Of a stretch of DNA of 64,000 bases, positions 31,280 through 42,998 are shown in pieces. Numbering within the stretch: the stretch's first letter is position 1; each line of letters starts with the position of its first letter. This stretch comes from Terfezia claveryi (lineage: Eukaryota > Ascomycota > Pezizomycetes > Pezizales > Pezizaceae), in the NCBI GenBank assembly GCA_015179025.1, contig WHUX01000056.1, positions 186,001 to 250,000 of the forward strand. Direction: 5' to 3'. The notes below the pieces were generated by a model, which was not told the DNA's origin, ran no database searches, and worked only from the letters and a program-made list of their open reading frames with translations. The position numbers and the translations under genes were made by a program.

Positions 31280-33059
31280 CTACTCTTACAATATTTATCT
31301 TTTATTTATTTGTCTTTTCTAGTATATTATAAATCTATTTTGAAAGTCAAATCAAAACCTATCCAACTCTCAAAAAAGAAACCTTCTCTATCTAGTATTT
31401 GCTTTATGTATTTTGATTATTCATATATACTTGTTTATATAACTTTTTATTTATACTTGATTGAGATATTCAATAGTTATGCTAGATATTGGTATAACTT
31501 TTAAAATAAAATTTAGATTTTCTATAAAAAGAATCTACTTCTTCTCTCTATATGGCCTTTTCTCTTTATATAATAACCTATTTACTACCTTGGCCTTTTT
31601 GTATCTAAATATAATTTCTATTACTTATATCGCAGGTAATATTCAGACTTCTCTTCTTTTTGGTATAGCTTAGACTATCTTATTCCTCATAAACTTTGAG
31701 TTTACCTAAGTCTCTTATTTTCTTGATTATACATATATTCTCTTTTATATATATAATACTCTACAATTATATAACTCCCATTATATATATTAGTTATTAC
31801 TCATAATATAAGTAATACTCTAATCAGTTCTCAATATTAGTTTAGTCAATACTCGAAGAGAATGTAGCCTAAGTATTATATTATTATTTTTTAGTTACCT
31901 CCTAGTTATTGCTTTAACATATATTACTTATTATTTACAATACAGGTAATATTAAGACCTATTTTTAATAATTGACTGAAAGTACCCTAATATTCCTACA
32001 ATTGAGGAATCTAGAAGGAGGCAGCATAGTATTACTCAATGAATTGTTTAACTTATTACTATATCTAGATGATACTATTATTGTCTATATTAGCTATAGG
32101 CTTATTAGTAGCTTTACTAAGTAATCTTCTCAATATAAATATAGTTGTAGGGGATTGTAGAGTATTAGTGTTTATAGAGATATATAGATAAATAGTGTAA
32201 TATTATGGATAAGCTGTAACTACAAAAATACTTTCAAGAATAAAATAGGTAATTATAGTAAAAAGTATAAATATAGTTATAGCTAGAATATATTGTGAAC
32301 TTAATAAGAGTAAAGCTATATGAGACTTAAAATACTACTTAGGTCTTATTGTATTAACTATATAAAAGTAGTAGATTATATAGAAGTTTAAATCTAATAA
32401 TGAGTAATCAGATCTAGACATTAGGAAAAAAAATAGTTTGTCTCTAGTATCTCTAGAGATAGTAATACTACTGGAGACAAGGTATATTTTTACAATTGGC
32501 AGACCTGAAGATACTAGGAGATACTAAAAGACATATGGGAGACACTTAGGAGATACTTGGGAGACACAAAAGATATAAAAGACATAAGAGACAATCCTGT
32601 CTTCTGGAGATACTATCTAATATCCCGATATTACTTTTTTTTTACTGATAGATAGTGCTTCCTATAATAGCTTAGTAGCATTGATATTAGGTTGTTTCCT
32701 AATTAGGAAGTTACTTCTCAATTAAGAATACTATAGTCTGATATATATTAATTATATAGCTTGAACTATAATATGTTATAGTCAAGTTAACCTATAAGAG
32801 TTGAACTTAAATACAACTAATAATAATATATAAATAATAAACATAAAAATATAATAGAAATATATTGAAAAGAGTATATATATAAGATATAATATTAAAG
32901 GTCATATACTTCTATTATCTAATCTCTTTAATGCTATTCTTTAGATATACTACTATATCTATTTAGGTAATTAAACTGAAATAGTTAGCTATAGTATATA
33001 GTATTAGTTATCCTGGTAGAAGGTAGGTCTTTTACTTGTGCTATAATATTTATATTATA
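31280..33059. other. AT-rich desert with retroelement scraps
   Basis: No gene is supported. Fragments: a mutated class-2 inverted repeat at 31342-31371 (GAAAGTCAAAT...CCAACTCTC) and, at about 31860-31960, a piece resembling the RT-I LTR (CCTAAGTATTATATTATTAT). The rest is mutated beyond recognition. Confidence 0.6.
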
Positions 33060-33405
33060 GTAATAATACTCTAATAGTATATATTCTTCTAGTAATATTA
33101 GTATATATACCTTTAGTATTAGTATATTTAAGTCTAAATTCCCTAAAGTCTTATATTTTAGCTTTATCTTTACTTTTAGTACCTTTAGTTTTAGAGGTAC
33201 TTTTAGCTAAAAAGTAGCTTTTAACTTAAAAGTAGCTTTTTGCTTAAAATTCTTTAGCTTAAAAGAAGCTTTTAGTTTTAGAAAAGCCTTTAGCTTTAGA
33301 AAGGCCTTTAGCTTTAGAGAATACTTGTATTTTTTTAAAGAAGTATTTAAACTTTTTAGATAATACTTATATTTTAAAAGTATAGTTATATATAGATATA
33401 GTATA
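33060..33405 (-). repeat. Mutated inverted copy of the piggyBac 5' region (left arm)
   Basis: The reverse complement of about 33500-33845 aligns along its whole length with this segment (shared islands TATTCTTCTAGTAATATT, CCTTTAGCTTTAGA, ACTTATATTTT). This arm has lost most G residues on the plus strand while the right arm keeps them. The two arms form an inverted repeat of roughly 340 bp separated by about 95 bp. Confidence 0.75.
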
Positions 33406-34140
33406 TATTTATAAAAACTAGTAACATAATTATAATATACTCATATATATATATATATAAGTATGTTATAATCATGTTGCCAGTTTTTGTAAATACATAC
33501 TATGTCACAAACAACTATACTTCCAAAATATAAGTATCCTCCGAGAGATTCAAATACTCTTCTAAAACAACGCAAGTGTTCTCTAAAGCCAAAGGCCTCT
33601 CTAAAGCTAAAGGCCTCTCTCAAGCCAAAAAATCCTAAGCCAAAGGCCGTTTCCAAGCTAAAGGTACCTCCAAAGCCAAAGGTACCAAAGGTAAAGGCAA
33701 AGCCAAAATATAAAGCTTTAGCAAATTTGGACCCGAATATACTGATACTGGAGGTGTATACACCAATATTACTAGAAGAGTACACACTATTAGAGTGTTA
33801 TGAGTATGGTACAAAATTACTACTTCTATAGTAGCCAACTTCCCCAATTGAGTGCTTTAGCCACTTTTTTGACTTGAAGGTTTAGTAAGTTCTTTGTGAT
33901 GGTACCAATACATATCAAGCCTCCAAATAGAGTACTCAAGCTACTGGGTCTAGTATGCAAACATGGAAGCCAGTGACTATTAGGGACCTCAAGATATAGA
34001 TAGAGCTTGTTATCTATATGGGTATTGTTGGTTGTTCAAGTGTAGAGGACTTTTGGGCAGAAGGTACATAGCAGAAGCCTATAGATGTAATAGGATTGAC
34101 CCGATTTCAGCAAATTTATTGATATATTTATATATTGATG

Positions 34141-34290
34141 CTAGTAAGTACACTAGTGCCAGTATTACTAGCAGCGCTAGCTTCACTAGTAGTGCCAACA
34201 TCGCCAGTAGTGCCAGTATTGCTAGTATCACCAGCATTACTAGTGTCACCAGTAGTGCTAGCATCGCCAGCAGTACCAACATAGTATAAG
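34141..34290 (+). repeat. AGTGCCAGTATTGCT-type array inside the piggyBac relic
   Basis: Imperfect 9-12-bp units (AGTAGTGCC, AGTATTGCT) expanded between the GLTRFQQI and YAIDK segments of the transposase. Confidence 0.8.
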
Positions 34291-34529
34291 AAGCTTGAAC
34301 CAATAGCATCTATACTAGCAAATTCCTTCAGATCAGCATATATACCATCAAGCAGTTATGCAATTGATAAGATAATAGTATAGTTTACAAGGCACTCAAA
34401 ATACTTATTAAAAATGCCAAACAAGCTAATTAATGAGGGGTATAAGATATTTGCCATATGTGATCATAGCTATACATATGGCTTTGAATTCTACTTTAGA
34501 GTTGATGGACCTTCTGGCACTATTAAAAT

Positions 34530-34960
34530 TGTATTCACTACTAATACTTCTGCTGCCTATACTACCAATGCCTCTGCTGCCTCCACCGCTAATGCTTTTG
34601 CTGCCTCTGCTACCAATATCTCTGCTACTTCTGCTACCTCTACCTCTACTACCTCCACTACCAATGCTTCTGCTACCTCCACTACCTCCACTGCTAATAC
34701 CTCTGCTGTCTCTGCTGCCTCTACTACCAATGCCTCTACTGCCTCCACTACCTCTACTACCAATGCCTCTGCTGCCTCTGCTACCTCCGCTACCTCCACT
34801 GCCAATACCCCTACTACTCCTACTACCCCTACTACTTTTTCCTCTACTTTTACTACATCTGCTACCAATGCCTCCACCCTACTTTTACCAATACCCCTAC
34901 TATCTCCGTAGCTAATACCTCTGCTACCCTTGCCAATACTTCAGCTGCCTCCGTCAATGC
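34530..34960 (+). repeat. CTGCTGCCTCTACTACCAATG array inside the piggyBac relic
   Basis: About 430 bp of CT-rich trinucleotide-like repeats encoding Ala/Ser/Thr runs directly after RVDGPSGT of the transposase. It splits the catalytic domain coding sequence. Confidence 0.85.
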
Positions 34961-35715
34961 TTTAGCTGGGTTTAGTAATTCCTTTACCAATGCCTCCACT
35001 AATGCCTTCCCTAATTTGGGATCTTACTCTAATATCTATAATATACTTGTGACTGGCAAAGCTATTATAATACCATGAGTACCAATATAGTATATATTTT
35101 GACAGTTTCTTCAGCAATACTATATTATTTACAACTCTTTGAGAGTTAAGTATTGGTGCTTGTAGTACTGCACACAAAGCTCAGCTTCCAGTTAAACTAC
35201 AAGTATATGAGGATAGGAGTAAGGATTTTGAGTGAGATGACTTAGCCTCTGTTCCTAGAGATAATGTCTTATGTATACAATGGTAGAATAATGCTAGTGT
35301 TTTTCTTATGACTACACTTCATAATCTTGATGATGGTGTAGTTACAAATTAGAAAAGACCTAGAAAAGTATTCCTGCTATTCAGTAGATATTTAGTACTA
35401 ATGTGCATAAGCTTCTTATAATCCCTCTTATGATTAATAATTTCAATAATCATATAGGGGGGGGTAGATATTGCTGATGAGTTGTGATCATACTACTATA
35501 CACAGCTAGCTAGTCATTGTTCATGGCTATCACTTTTTTACTGGCTATTGGATATAATACTTATAAATAGCTATATCTTATATCGTATGTATAATCTTTC
35601 TGTATCATATAAGAAGTTTAGTCTTAGTATAGCTCAAGCATTATGGAGTACTATACTAGTACTAGTGGCTTCAACTTTAGACCACTTGTATGTATTTATC
35701 AAAAAAAAGGCTTAT

Positions 35716-36029
35716 TGATTTTATAAAGCAAGTAGTTGTACTTCTTAGACATATTATATATATACTTATTGTAAATTTCTCTATTGTTTATTATGTATAT
35801 AGATTATAGAAATAGATAATAGAAATAGATAATAGAAATAGATAATAGAAATAGATAATAGAAATAGATATAAACCTAAAGTTCACTGCTGCTATTATCT
35901 ATATGGTATATAGGTTAGTTAACATCTATAGCAAAGGTATAAGGAGTAAGGTACTTACTTTTATCACCCAAAGAGCCTAGCCCTAGCTAGTCATGATATA
36001 TAAAAAGATAGGAAAAAACAAACATATAA
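35716..36029. repeat. Spacer with 13-bp tandem repeat
   Basis: Five copies of AGAAATAGATAAT at about 35807-35870. No gene seen. Confidence 0.85.
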
Positions 36030-36770
36030 GAATACAAAGAAAAAAACCCTTTCCCTCCCTTCCTACCCCTTACCTTACCTCCCCTCCTACCCCCTGCCCT
36101 ACCTCCCCTCCTACCCCCTACCCCACTACCTCCCCTACCCTCCTACCCCCTACCCCACCTCCTCCTCTACCCCCTACCCTACCTCTCCCTCCCGCTGGCA
36201 GCCAGCCTCTACTGCCAGCCCTTTTCTCCTACCTCTAGTCTCTCCTGCCACTAGCGCCCCCACCGCTAGTCCCTCCCGCCACTAGCCCTTGCCTCCACCA
36301 CCAGCCCCACCCCCTAGTCTCTCCCGCAACCAGTCCCTTCCACCACCAGCTCTTACCTCCACTGCCAGCCCCTACTGCTAGTTCCTCCTACCATTAGCCC
36401 TTGCCCCTACTACTAGCCCCCGCTACCAGTTCCTCCTGCCGCCAGCCCTTACCCCTGCTACCAGCCCCCACCGCCAGTCCCTCCCACCACCAGCCTTTAC
36501 CCCCGCTGGGAGCTTCCACCACCAGTCCCTCCTGCCGCCAGTCTTTGCCCCCACTGCCAGCCCTTGCCTCCACTACTAGCCCTTGCTCCCGCCGCTAGCT
36601 CTTGCCCCTACTACCAGCCCCTGCCCCCAGTCCCTCCCGCCGCCAGCCTCCACCCCCAGTCCCTCCCGCTGCCAGCGCCCCCACCATCAGTCCCTTCTAC
36701 TACTAGCCCTTGCCTCTACTGCCAGTCCCTCCCACCACTAGCTCTTATACAATAACCTCTATTAAACTCT
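36030..36770 (+). repeat. C-rich minisatellite island
   Basis: Two related blocks: CCTACCCCCTCC-type units (36055-36180), then CCAGTCCCTCCCGCCGCCAGCC-type units (36185-36740). The plus strand is almost free of G runs and very rich in C, in sharp contrast to the surrounding AT-rich DNA. All frames give Pro/Ser/Leu runs, so apparent ORFs here are not genes. Confidence 0.85.
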
Positions 36771-37989
36771 CTCACTACTAGCTCTCCTTACAATAACTCC
36801 CTCCCAAGCCCTTTCTCTACCAGCTCTCCCACAATAACTTCTCCCTAGAAAAAGAACCAACTCTACTTTTTTTTTTTTTTTTTTTTTTTTTAATATTTTT
36901 TTTTTTTTCCATGATCCCTTCCAATCATCCTATTTATCAGTATCTGTTGTTGACTCACAATCAAGGTTAACCCACCCATCAGCCCACCAAACTTTTTTTT
37001 TTATTAACAAAGAAAATAGGTAACAAGAACGATAGGCTAGTAAAGGTAGTATTTGCACATTTTCTTCTTAAAAATGTATTAATTGCTCATAGTAGTATTC
37101 CTCGATATGCAGACACTTCAATTGGTCAGTGCAATACTGTAAAATGCATTCCTCCTTAAACTCTGCTAGAATGTATAGATCTATAGATCTTTGCAGCTTT
37201 GCATCAAGATCTATCTAACTATTAATGGTCATCTGTCTGGCCATAGTTATAGTAGTGACTAAAGTTGCTGCCAACATGGTAAGGAAGATAATAATAAAGT
37301 AAAGTATATTGATAGAGGTGTTACATTTATGGATGGATGATATGGATGTTATTCTGTAGATGTATATTATTCTAGCTATAGAATGTTGTACTATAGAAGA
37401 TATTATACAAGAGAGGATGTTGTTCTATAGAGGTATCTATTGAGAGGCCAGTGCCTACTAACTGTTGGTATTGTTACTGCTTCTAGTTTAGTTGCTGCTA
37501 CAATGCATATGGAGCTTATATTAGCAGTTTATCAGGTATCAGTTGACATGAGCAGTTGAAAGACATCCTAGTTCCTTCAATGTCTCGTACTAACTTAGAT
37601 GAACCAGAAAAATTCGAATCAAAAAAGTGACTACAGTATAATTAACTTAATATATACTATACTTTATTTAAAATATTTATAGTAGCTAGTTCATTTCTAC
37701 TAACTTAATAGGTCTTGTATATATAGAAATAAATAGGAGTTGCTAACTAATATTAAATTATTTACAATAATATAAGAATGTAATAGTACTACTTATATAA
37801 TAATATTCTTCTTTTTAGTATTATAAATACTACTTTCTAGTATCTATTAATAAATAGAAATAAGCTAATAAATATAATAAGAAACTTATTTTAACTTAAA
37901 ATATAACTATAGAAATAACTATACTTTATAAGATAGTATTACAATAGTATACTTAGTTGTCTTTATTATTATTTATGATTACAAGTAAT
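36771..37989. other. AT-rich stretch, no gene seen
   Basis: Starts with long T runs (36866-36910) and continues as AT-rich single-copy-looking DNA. I could not assign any family; 37000-37620 is slightly less mutated but gives no recognisable protein on either strand. Confidence 0.5.
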
Positions 37990-38079
37990 AGAGTATTACT
38001 TTAGTCCTATTTGATACTTAGATAGGATCTTACCTAAGTATTATATTATTATTTATTAGTTATCTCCTTATATTACTTT

Positions 38080-38103
38080 AAGTATTACCTATAATATAGG
38101 TAA
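38080..38103. repeat. Mutated but still self-complementary palindrome in RT-I LTR
   Basis: TATTACCTATAATATAGGTAATA occupies the position of ATCACCTACAATTGCAGGTGAT in RT-F. Both arms carry matching changes. Confidence 0.8.
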
Positions 38104-38568
38104 TAAGTTATTACTATCTTACTTAGCTTCTAAGATAAAGATCTTAGGAAGTTTATTTCTTCTATTACCTTGGCCTAAAATTATATATATATAGCCTCTA
38201 TCTCTTGTACTGTCATTAGATCCTTATCTAATATTTTATATTTTAATATAGACCTTACTTCTTTTTATAAAGGTATACTCTCTTATACATCCTTTTGTTT
38301 TGCCTTATTCTATAAATAACTCTATAGTATAGTTGCTTTTCTTTAATATATATAACAACTACCTCTATATATCTTATATTTCTTGCCCTCTATTTCTCTT
38401 GCCTCTTACCTTTACTCCCCTATCTTAACCTTCTCCTAGTCATATATATAGTATTCCTATATATATCTTACTATAGCCTTACCCTTATTTTAGTATACTC
38501 CTTAGTTGCTTTATTTCTAAAGCCTACATTATACTATTTTAGATTACTCTAATTAACTAGTATACTTA

Positions 38569-39760
38569 ATAGTTATCTAAAACACTACTCTTGTACTTGT
38601 AGCCAGATTTTAAACTTAGCAAGCCCTACTTATCTTTATAAACTAGACTGACTTCGGTAGTTATTACAAAACTATTATTGATATCTACCTTATTATAAAT
38701 ATATTAGATCAATAGTTAGAATTAGCTATATATAAAAGATAATAAAAATAGACTAAAACTAATAACAAAGTCATAATACTCACTAAAGACCTCCTCTTAT
38801 ACTAAGTTGACCTCATCTCCTACTAAAACAACTTTACAACTATCTAAAATGACTTAGTCAATAAAAGAAGAACTATCTAGACCTTTAATAGAGCTTTGAA
38901 TATGATTAGATTTTAAATAGCTCTAGTACTCTAAATATCCTAAGTACCTAAGACTTAAGATCTCCCTACCCTACTAAAGTTTAATAGTAATAAGATTTAC
39001 CTAAAAGTCTAAAAAAATTCTATCAAGATCAAACTATATAAAAATACTATAAAGTTCCCTATTATTCAGTATTGATTAATATATATATATAGCCTACTGG
39101 AGAGTATAGCTTTAGACTAGGTCTAACCTTATATACTTAATAACTGCTTCAATCTTTTTAATATTGCTATTTTATTTACAATTCTTAACTATACTTTTAG
39201 AAACTTAGATTCTATAGGTATAGTAATTCATACTCTCTGAAAACTAAAATAAAAAAGTTATGACCTCTTAGTATATATAGCTAAATTTTTAAGGTTGGTA
39301 GTAGAAATAGAGTAGAACAATTAGGTAAAGTAGAAACAATTCAAGAAAGGCTTCAATATTGAGCTCAAAAAGACTCTTCTATAATCTCTAGATATTAAAA
39401 TCCTTGACAAATACATTAATCAAGCATTTAAAATAGAGTAAAAATTAGTTAAATTAAAAGCCCAGACTAGTGCCTTCAATATCTATTGGTCTTCTATTAG
39501 AGTTCAGCACCTCTAGCAATAAACTGGACTCTAGAATCCTAGTATTTGGACTCAAAATATAGCTAATAAGCTAGCTTACCTATCTCTAGTAGCAGGCAGC
39601 ACCACCCTTATAGATTTATTATTAAGAAGGCTTTACCTAATATAAGAAAAGAGGGAATGTTACTATAATAATGAATTATATATCTAGTATATACTATAAA
39701 GCAATTTTTTCTTAAACTGCTTCACTAAGACTTATATTAGTAAGTTAGTTTTTCCCAACT
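38569..39760 (+). pseudogene. RT-I gag relic
   Basis: Matches RT-C gag at the start (CTCTTGTACTTGTAGCCAGATTTT against CCCGCGCTCGCAGCCAGATTTT), in the middle (KQFKKGFNIELKKTLL near 39340, aligning with EQFEEGLNIELKQALL; then DIKILDKYINQAFKIE) and at the end (SLVAGSTTLIDLLL near 39590, aligning with SLVAGGTTPMDLSA). Heavily interrupted by stops. Confidence 0.75.
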
Positions 39761-40959
39761 CTCCAAACTAGTAAGGTAGTTATTTACTTCTTCTAGAAAA
39801 CTTAGACTACTCTAAATAGCCAATAATTACTCATTAAGTCTGTTTTTACTCTAGTTGAATTTTGGCTAGAAACTTAGTTTCTTTCTATGTATAGTCTATA
39901 TATTTTGTTTTAATATTTTATTTCTATCTATATATTACAAAATTGTTACTATTTGTTATAGATTTTTTAGTTGTTATAGATTGCTCTTTATTATGGAATT
40001 CTCTTAAGTTATTACAGATTCCTTAAATATTATAGATTCCTTAAATATTATAGATTGTTCTTTATTATAGAATTCTCTCAAGTTGTGATGGATTCCTTAG
40101 ATGTTATAGATTCTTTAAGTATTATAAATTCCTTAAGTATTATAGATTCCTTAAGTATTATAGATTGCTCCTTATCATAGAATTTTCTCAAGTTGCTACA
40201 GATTCCTTAATTATTATAAAATGCTTTTTATTATAGAATTCTATTAAGTTGTTATGGAATTCAACTTATTATAGAATTCTTTCATTTTGTAATAGTTCCT
40301 TTATACTATCTATTATTCCTAATCATAACCTTATTTATGAACTCCCTTTACTTCTAAAAATCCTATAACTTAATTACAACTCATAAAATAACTATATAAA
40401 AAATACAAATAAATTTAATTCTAACTTCTTTCTTCCTCAATTGATAATACAATTAAAAAATAACAGAAAATACAACTAAAAAAAAACACTACCAACAAGC
40501 CTATACTCTTTTCTCTAATATATAATACAAGCCAAAAAATAATACTACTAATAACTCTACTTTTTTCACTCTTTCTTCTCTATCTCTATTCTCTTTCTTA
40601 TGTATCTGTATATTTAGTTCTATATTGATCCAAATAACATAAGCTTTTTTTAAATCTATAGATATATGAATTAGTTTCTATAACCTTGTTTCTATTCTTA
40701 TTAGATTATTTATTACCTTTATTCAACTTAAGGCATAAAATACATATAAAGCTTAATTAATAAAACATATTCAATAATTTTCTTAAGGCTATAATATAGA
40801 ATTTTATATTTAAAGTGATTCTTCAATTACCTATTATTTTTTTCTTATTATTTCTATTCCTCTAATTGTTCTGATTTCTTGTTAGAAGATAAGAAAAACA
40901 ATAATGATAAGGTTTTTGTTCTAATACTTCTTCTAGATAATAATGAAAAAGTATTAGCC
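39761..40959. repeat. AT-rich spacer with 18-bp tandem repeat
   Basis: About 39958-40270 carries roughly fifteen imperfect copies of TTATAGATTCCTTAAGTA. 40271-40878 shows nothing recognisable. Confidence 0.75.
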
Positions 40960-41250
40960 CTAATAGAAGCTGCTAGTACTAGTACTAGTTCTGGTTCTAG
41001 TACTAGTAATTATTCTAGTACTAGTTCTAGTGCTAGTGCTTGTTCTAGTACTAGTTCTAGTACTTGTTTTAGTACTGGTGCTAGTTCTAGTACTTATGCT
41101 AGTTCTAGCACTAGTTCTAGTACTAGTACTAGTACTTATACTTATACTTACTTTTGTACTCATACTCATACTTATACTAGTATTAGTACTAGTTCTAGTA
41201 CTAGTACTAGTACTTGTTCTTATACTTCTACTAGTTCTAGTATTGCTAGT
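40960..41250 (+). repeat. TAGTACTAGTTC hexanucleotide-type satellite
   Basis: Around 290 bp of AGTACTAGTTCT units on the plus strand. Every frame yields Ser/Thr/Tyr or Leu/Val runs, so apparent ORFs across it are repeat artefacts. Confidence 0.9.
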
Positions 41251-41280
41251 AGTAGATATAAAAATAGTATATATATATAG

Positions 41281-41796
41281 GTTATATTACCTCTAGATAG
41301 CCAATTCTCTTCTACTTGACATTATAACTTTATATTTCTATAAAGAATTATTTGACATAGTAGGTTTTACTCCCTACTCTGAGTTGCTAAAAGGTTGATT
41401 ACTATTGCATCAGTTATATTAGTATTTTTCTGACAATTTTTTACTCACTATTTATAACTTATTACCTATAAAAGATTTATATGTATATACCTTTATAAGC
41501 TCTTAGAGAGCATTTATTGCAAGAATTCCAATTCTTTCAATATTAGTTTATCTCTTAAGTATCTTCAGCATAGTATTATATTCATTGTTTATATCTTATA
41601 TAATTTCTTTATATAACTATCAGAATATAGTCTTTTGTATTATTAGTTTTACACTAACCTATTGTTTTTGTATCTATCTAACAATAGCCCTTAATAGTAC
41701 ATTTAGTATTTCAAGGTCAAATTAAATTAACATTGAGCTTAGGAGTTCTTATATCCTTAATTGATCCTTCTTCTTTTAGGAACTGCTCTAGCTTAT
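41281..41796. other. AT-rich stretch, no gene seen
   Basis: Nothing recognisable on either strand. Confidence 0.5.
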
Positions 41797-42350
41797 TATA
41801 ATGAATAGTACTAGATAGTATGTATTTAGTAATATTTATACAATTTATATCTATAAGTATGAATGTTTGTATATTTCAGTTCTACTAAGGTAAGATCTTA
41901 AAAAAGTAGGAAAATTACTATATAGGACATTCCTAAAGAAAATAGTAATTAACTAGTATAATCTATTTTATATGATTTGTACTATCTAAGCTATATAATT
42001 TTAATCTAATTAGTATATAGGCTTACTTACTACTATGTACTTGCTTAATTCTTATCTCTTCTTGCTTGTTAAATTCTGGAAGGAATCCAGTACCTATTTA
42101 TACTCCTCTAAGATTTGATGACTAAGAAAATAAATATAATAAAGGGTAGTATACTAGAAGGTAGTATACTATACAAAAGAGGTTATGTGGCTATGATAAT
42201 AATCATATAGCTTAAAACAAAGGTCATGTAGCCATACTGAGAGTATGCTCATATAGTAAGTTCTATAGAATTTTCTATAGTAAATTCTATATACTATAGA
42301 TATTTATAAAGTAGTAGAAAATAGTAAAAGGCTAGTTCTTCAACCAAAAG
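41797..42350 (-). repeat. RT-B-family LTR relic, cut by RT-F
   Basis: Same order as 9298-9880 (TATAATGAATAGTACTAG against TGTAATGAATGGTACTAG), strongly mutated. It stops at CAACCAAAAG, where the RT-F LTR begins. The rest of this LTR should lie to the right of RT-F, beyond the window. Confidence 0.85.
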
Positions 42351-42967
42351 TATTACAACCATGTTTTTAGTCTTGATTTGACACTTGAACAGGCTTGTTC
42401 GGATGTAGTGCTATTTTAACACTTGAACAAGCTTGTTTGGGTATTGTTGATAGGTTATTGTTATTATTGCCTTTGTCATCACCTACAATTGCAGGTGATG
42501 TGTTATTGTTACCTTGCTTAGCTTTGGAGATAGGGATCTTGAGAAGCTTATTCCTTCCATTGTCCTGGCCTGGAATTATATATATATAGCCCCTATCCCT
42601 CGTACTATTATTGGATCTCTATCCAATGTTTTGTATACCCAATATAGGACTTTGCTTCCCCTGCACTAGTGTACCTTCTCTGTACACCCCTCTTGTCCCA
42701 TGAACAACTCTGCAGCAACAGCTGTCTCCTTTTGATATACGCAGCAACCGCTTCTGCGTGTCTCTTGCCTCTTGCCCTTATCCCCCATCCTAGCCTTCCC
42801 CAGTCATACACGTAGCATTCCTACATGTGTATTACCCTAGCCCTGCCCTTACCTTGCCCCTAGCCTTTCTCCAGATCACACATATAGTGCTCCTACATAT
42901 GTGATTCCCCCTTGCCACTGCCCCGGTATACCCCTTAGTCACCTTGTCCTCCAGAGCCCTCATTACA
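42351..42967 (+). repeat. RT-F 5' LTR
   Basis: 617 bp, TATTACAACC...CATTACA. The right copy begins TATCACAACC, so the original start was probably TGTCACAACC as in RT-H. It holds two class-1 inverted repeats (42380-42445), the ATCACCTACAATTGCAGG palindrome near 42479, and TATATATATAGCC near 42580 as TATA region. Confidence 0.9.
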
Positions 42968-42980
42968 CTACATTGGATCG
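42968..42980 (+). other. RT-F primer-binding region
   Basis: CTACATTGGATC follows the LTR. ACATTGGAT is fully complementary to ATCCAATGT at about 42621-42629 in the LTR, so pairing is kept although both strands differ from RT-C. Confidence 0.6.
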
Positions 42981-42998
42981 CTCTGACCAACTGGTACA

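Larger units (their letters stand above)
33502..35715 (+). pseudogene. piggyBac-like transposase (DDE_Tnp_1_7 type)
   Basis: Several plus-strand frames together read as a piggyBac-type transposase. From the N-terminus: a lysine/proline-rich stretch (KPKASLKLKASLKPK, 33590-33710); WKPVTIRDLKI...LVIYMGIVGCSSVEDFW (33960-34060); a GLTRFQQI box (about 34095); SSSYAIDKIIV*FTRHSKYLLKMPNKLINEGYKIF (34350-34450, containing the first catalytic Asp in the family pattern YAIDE); CDHSYTYGFEFY; SKDFE*DDLASVPRDNVLC (35210-35270); and NNHIGGVDIADEL (about 35440-35480), matching the family's YNxxMGGVD box. Stops and frameshifts are numerous. Two Ser/Thr/Ala low-complexity stretches interrupt it. Function in the active family is cut-and-paste transposition at TTAA. 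Confidence 0.82.
37990..39760 (+). mobile_element. RT-I: RT-C/RT-F-type relic (LTR plus gag)
   Basis: The LTR at about 37990-38533 matches the RT-F LTR through the palindrome, the TATATATATAGCC promoter region and the end CATTATA (RT-F: CATTACA). It is followed by a leader and a gag relic. Almost every CpA/TpG-type site is mutated. Nothing of pol is recognisable after 39760. Confidence 0.75.

Noticed and set aside
33502..33831. A separate small lysine-rich (KPK repeat) gene
   Set aside because: It joins in order to the piggyBac transposase segments downstream and is better read as its N-terminus.
35993..36755. Proline/serine-rich secreted or cell-wall proteins
   Set aside because: Long frames exist in several registers because the DNA is a C-rich minisatellite; composition explains them.
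40879..41296. Ser/Thr-rich and Leu/Val-rich proteins on both strands
   Set aside because: Products of the AGTACTAGTTC satellite; different frames of the same repeat.
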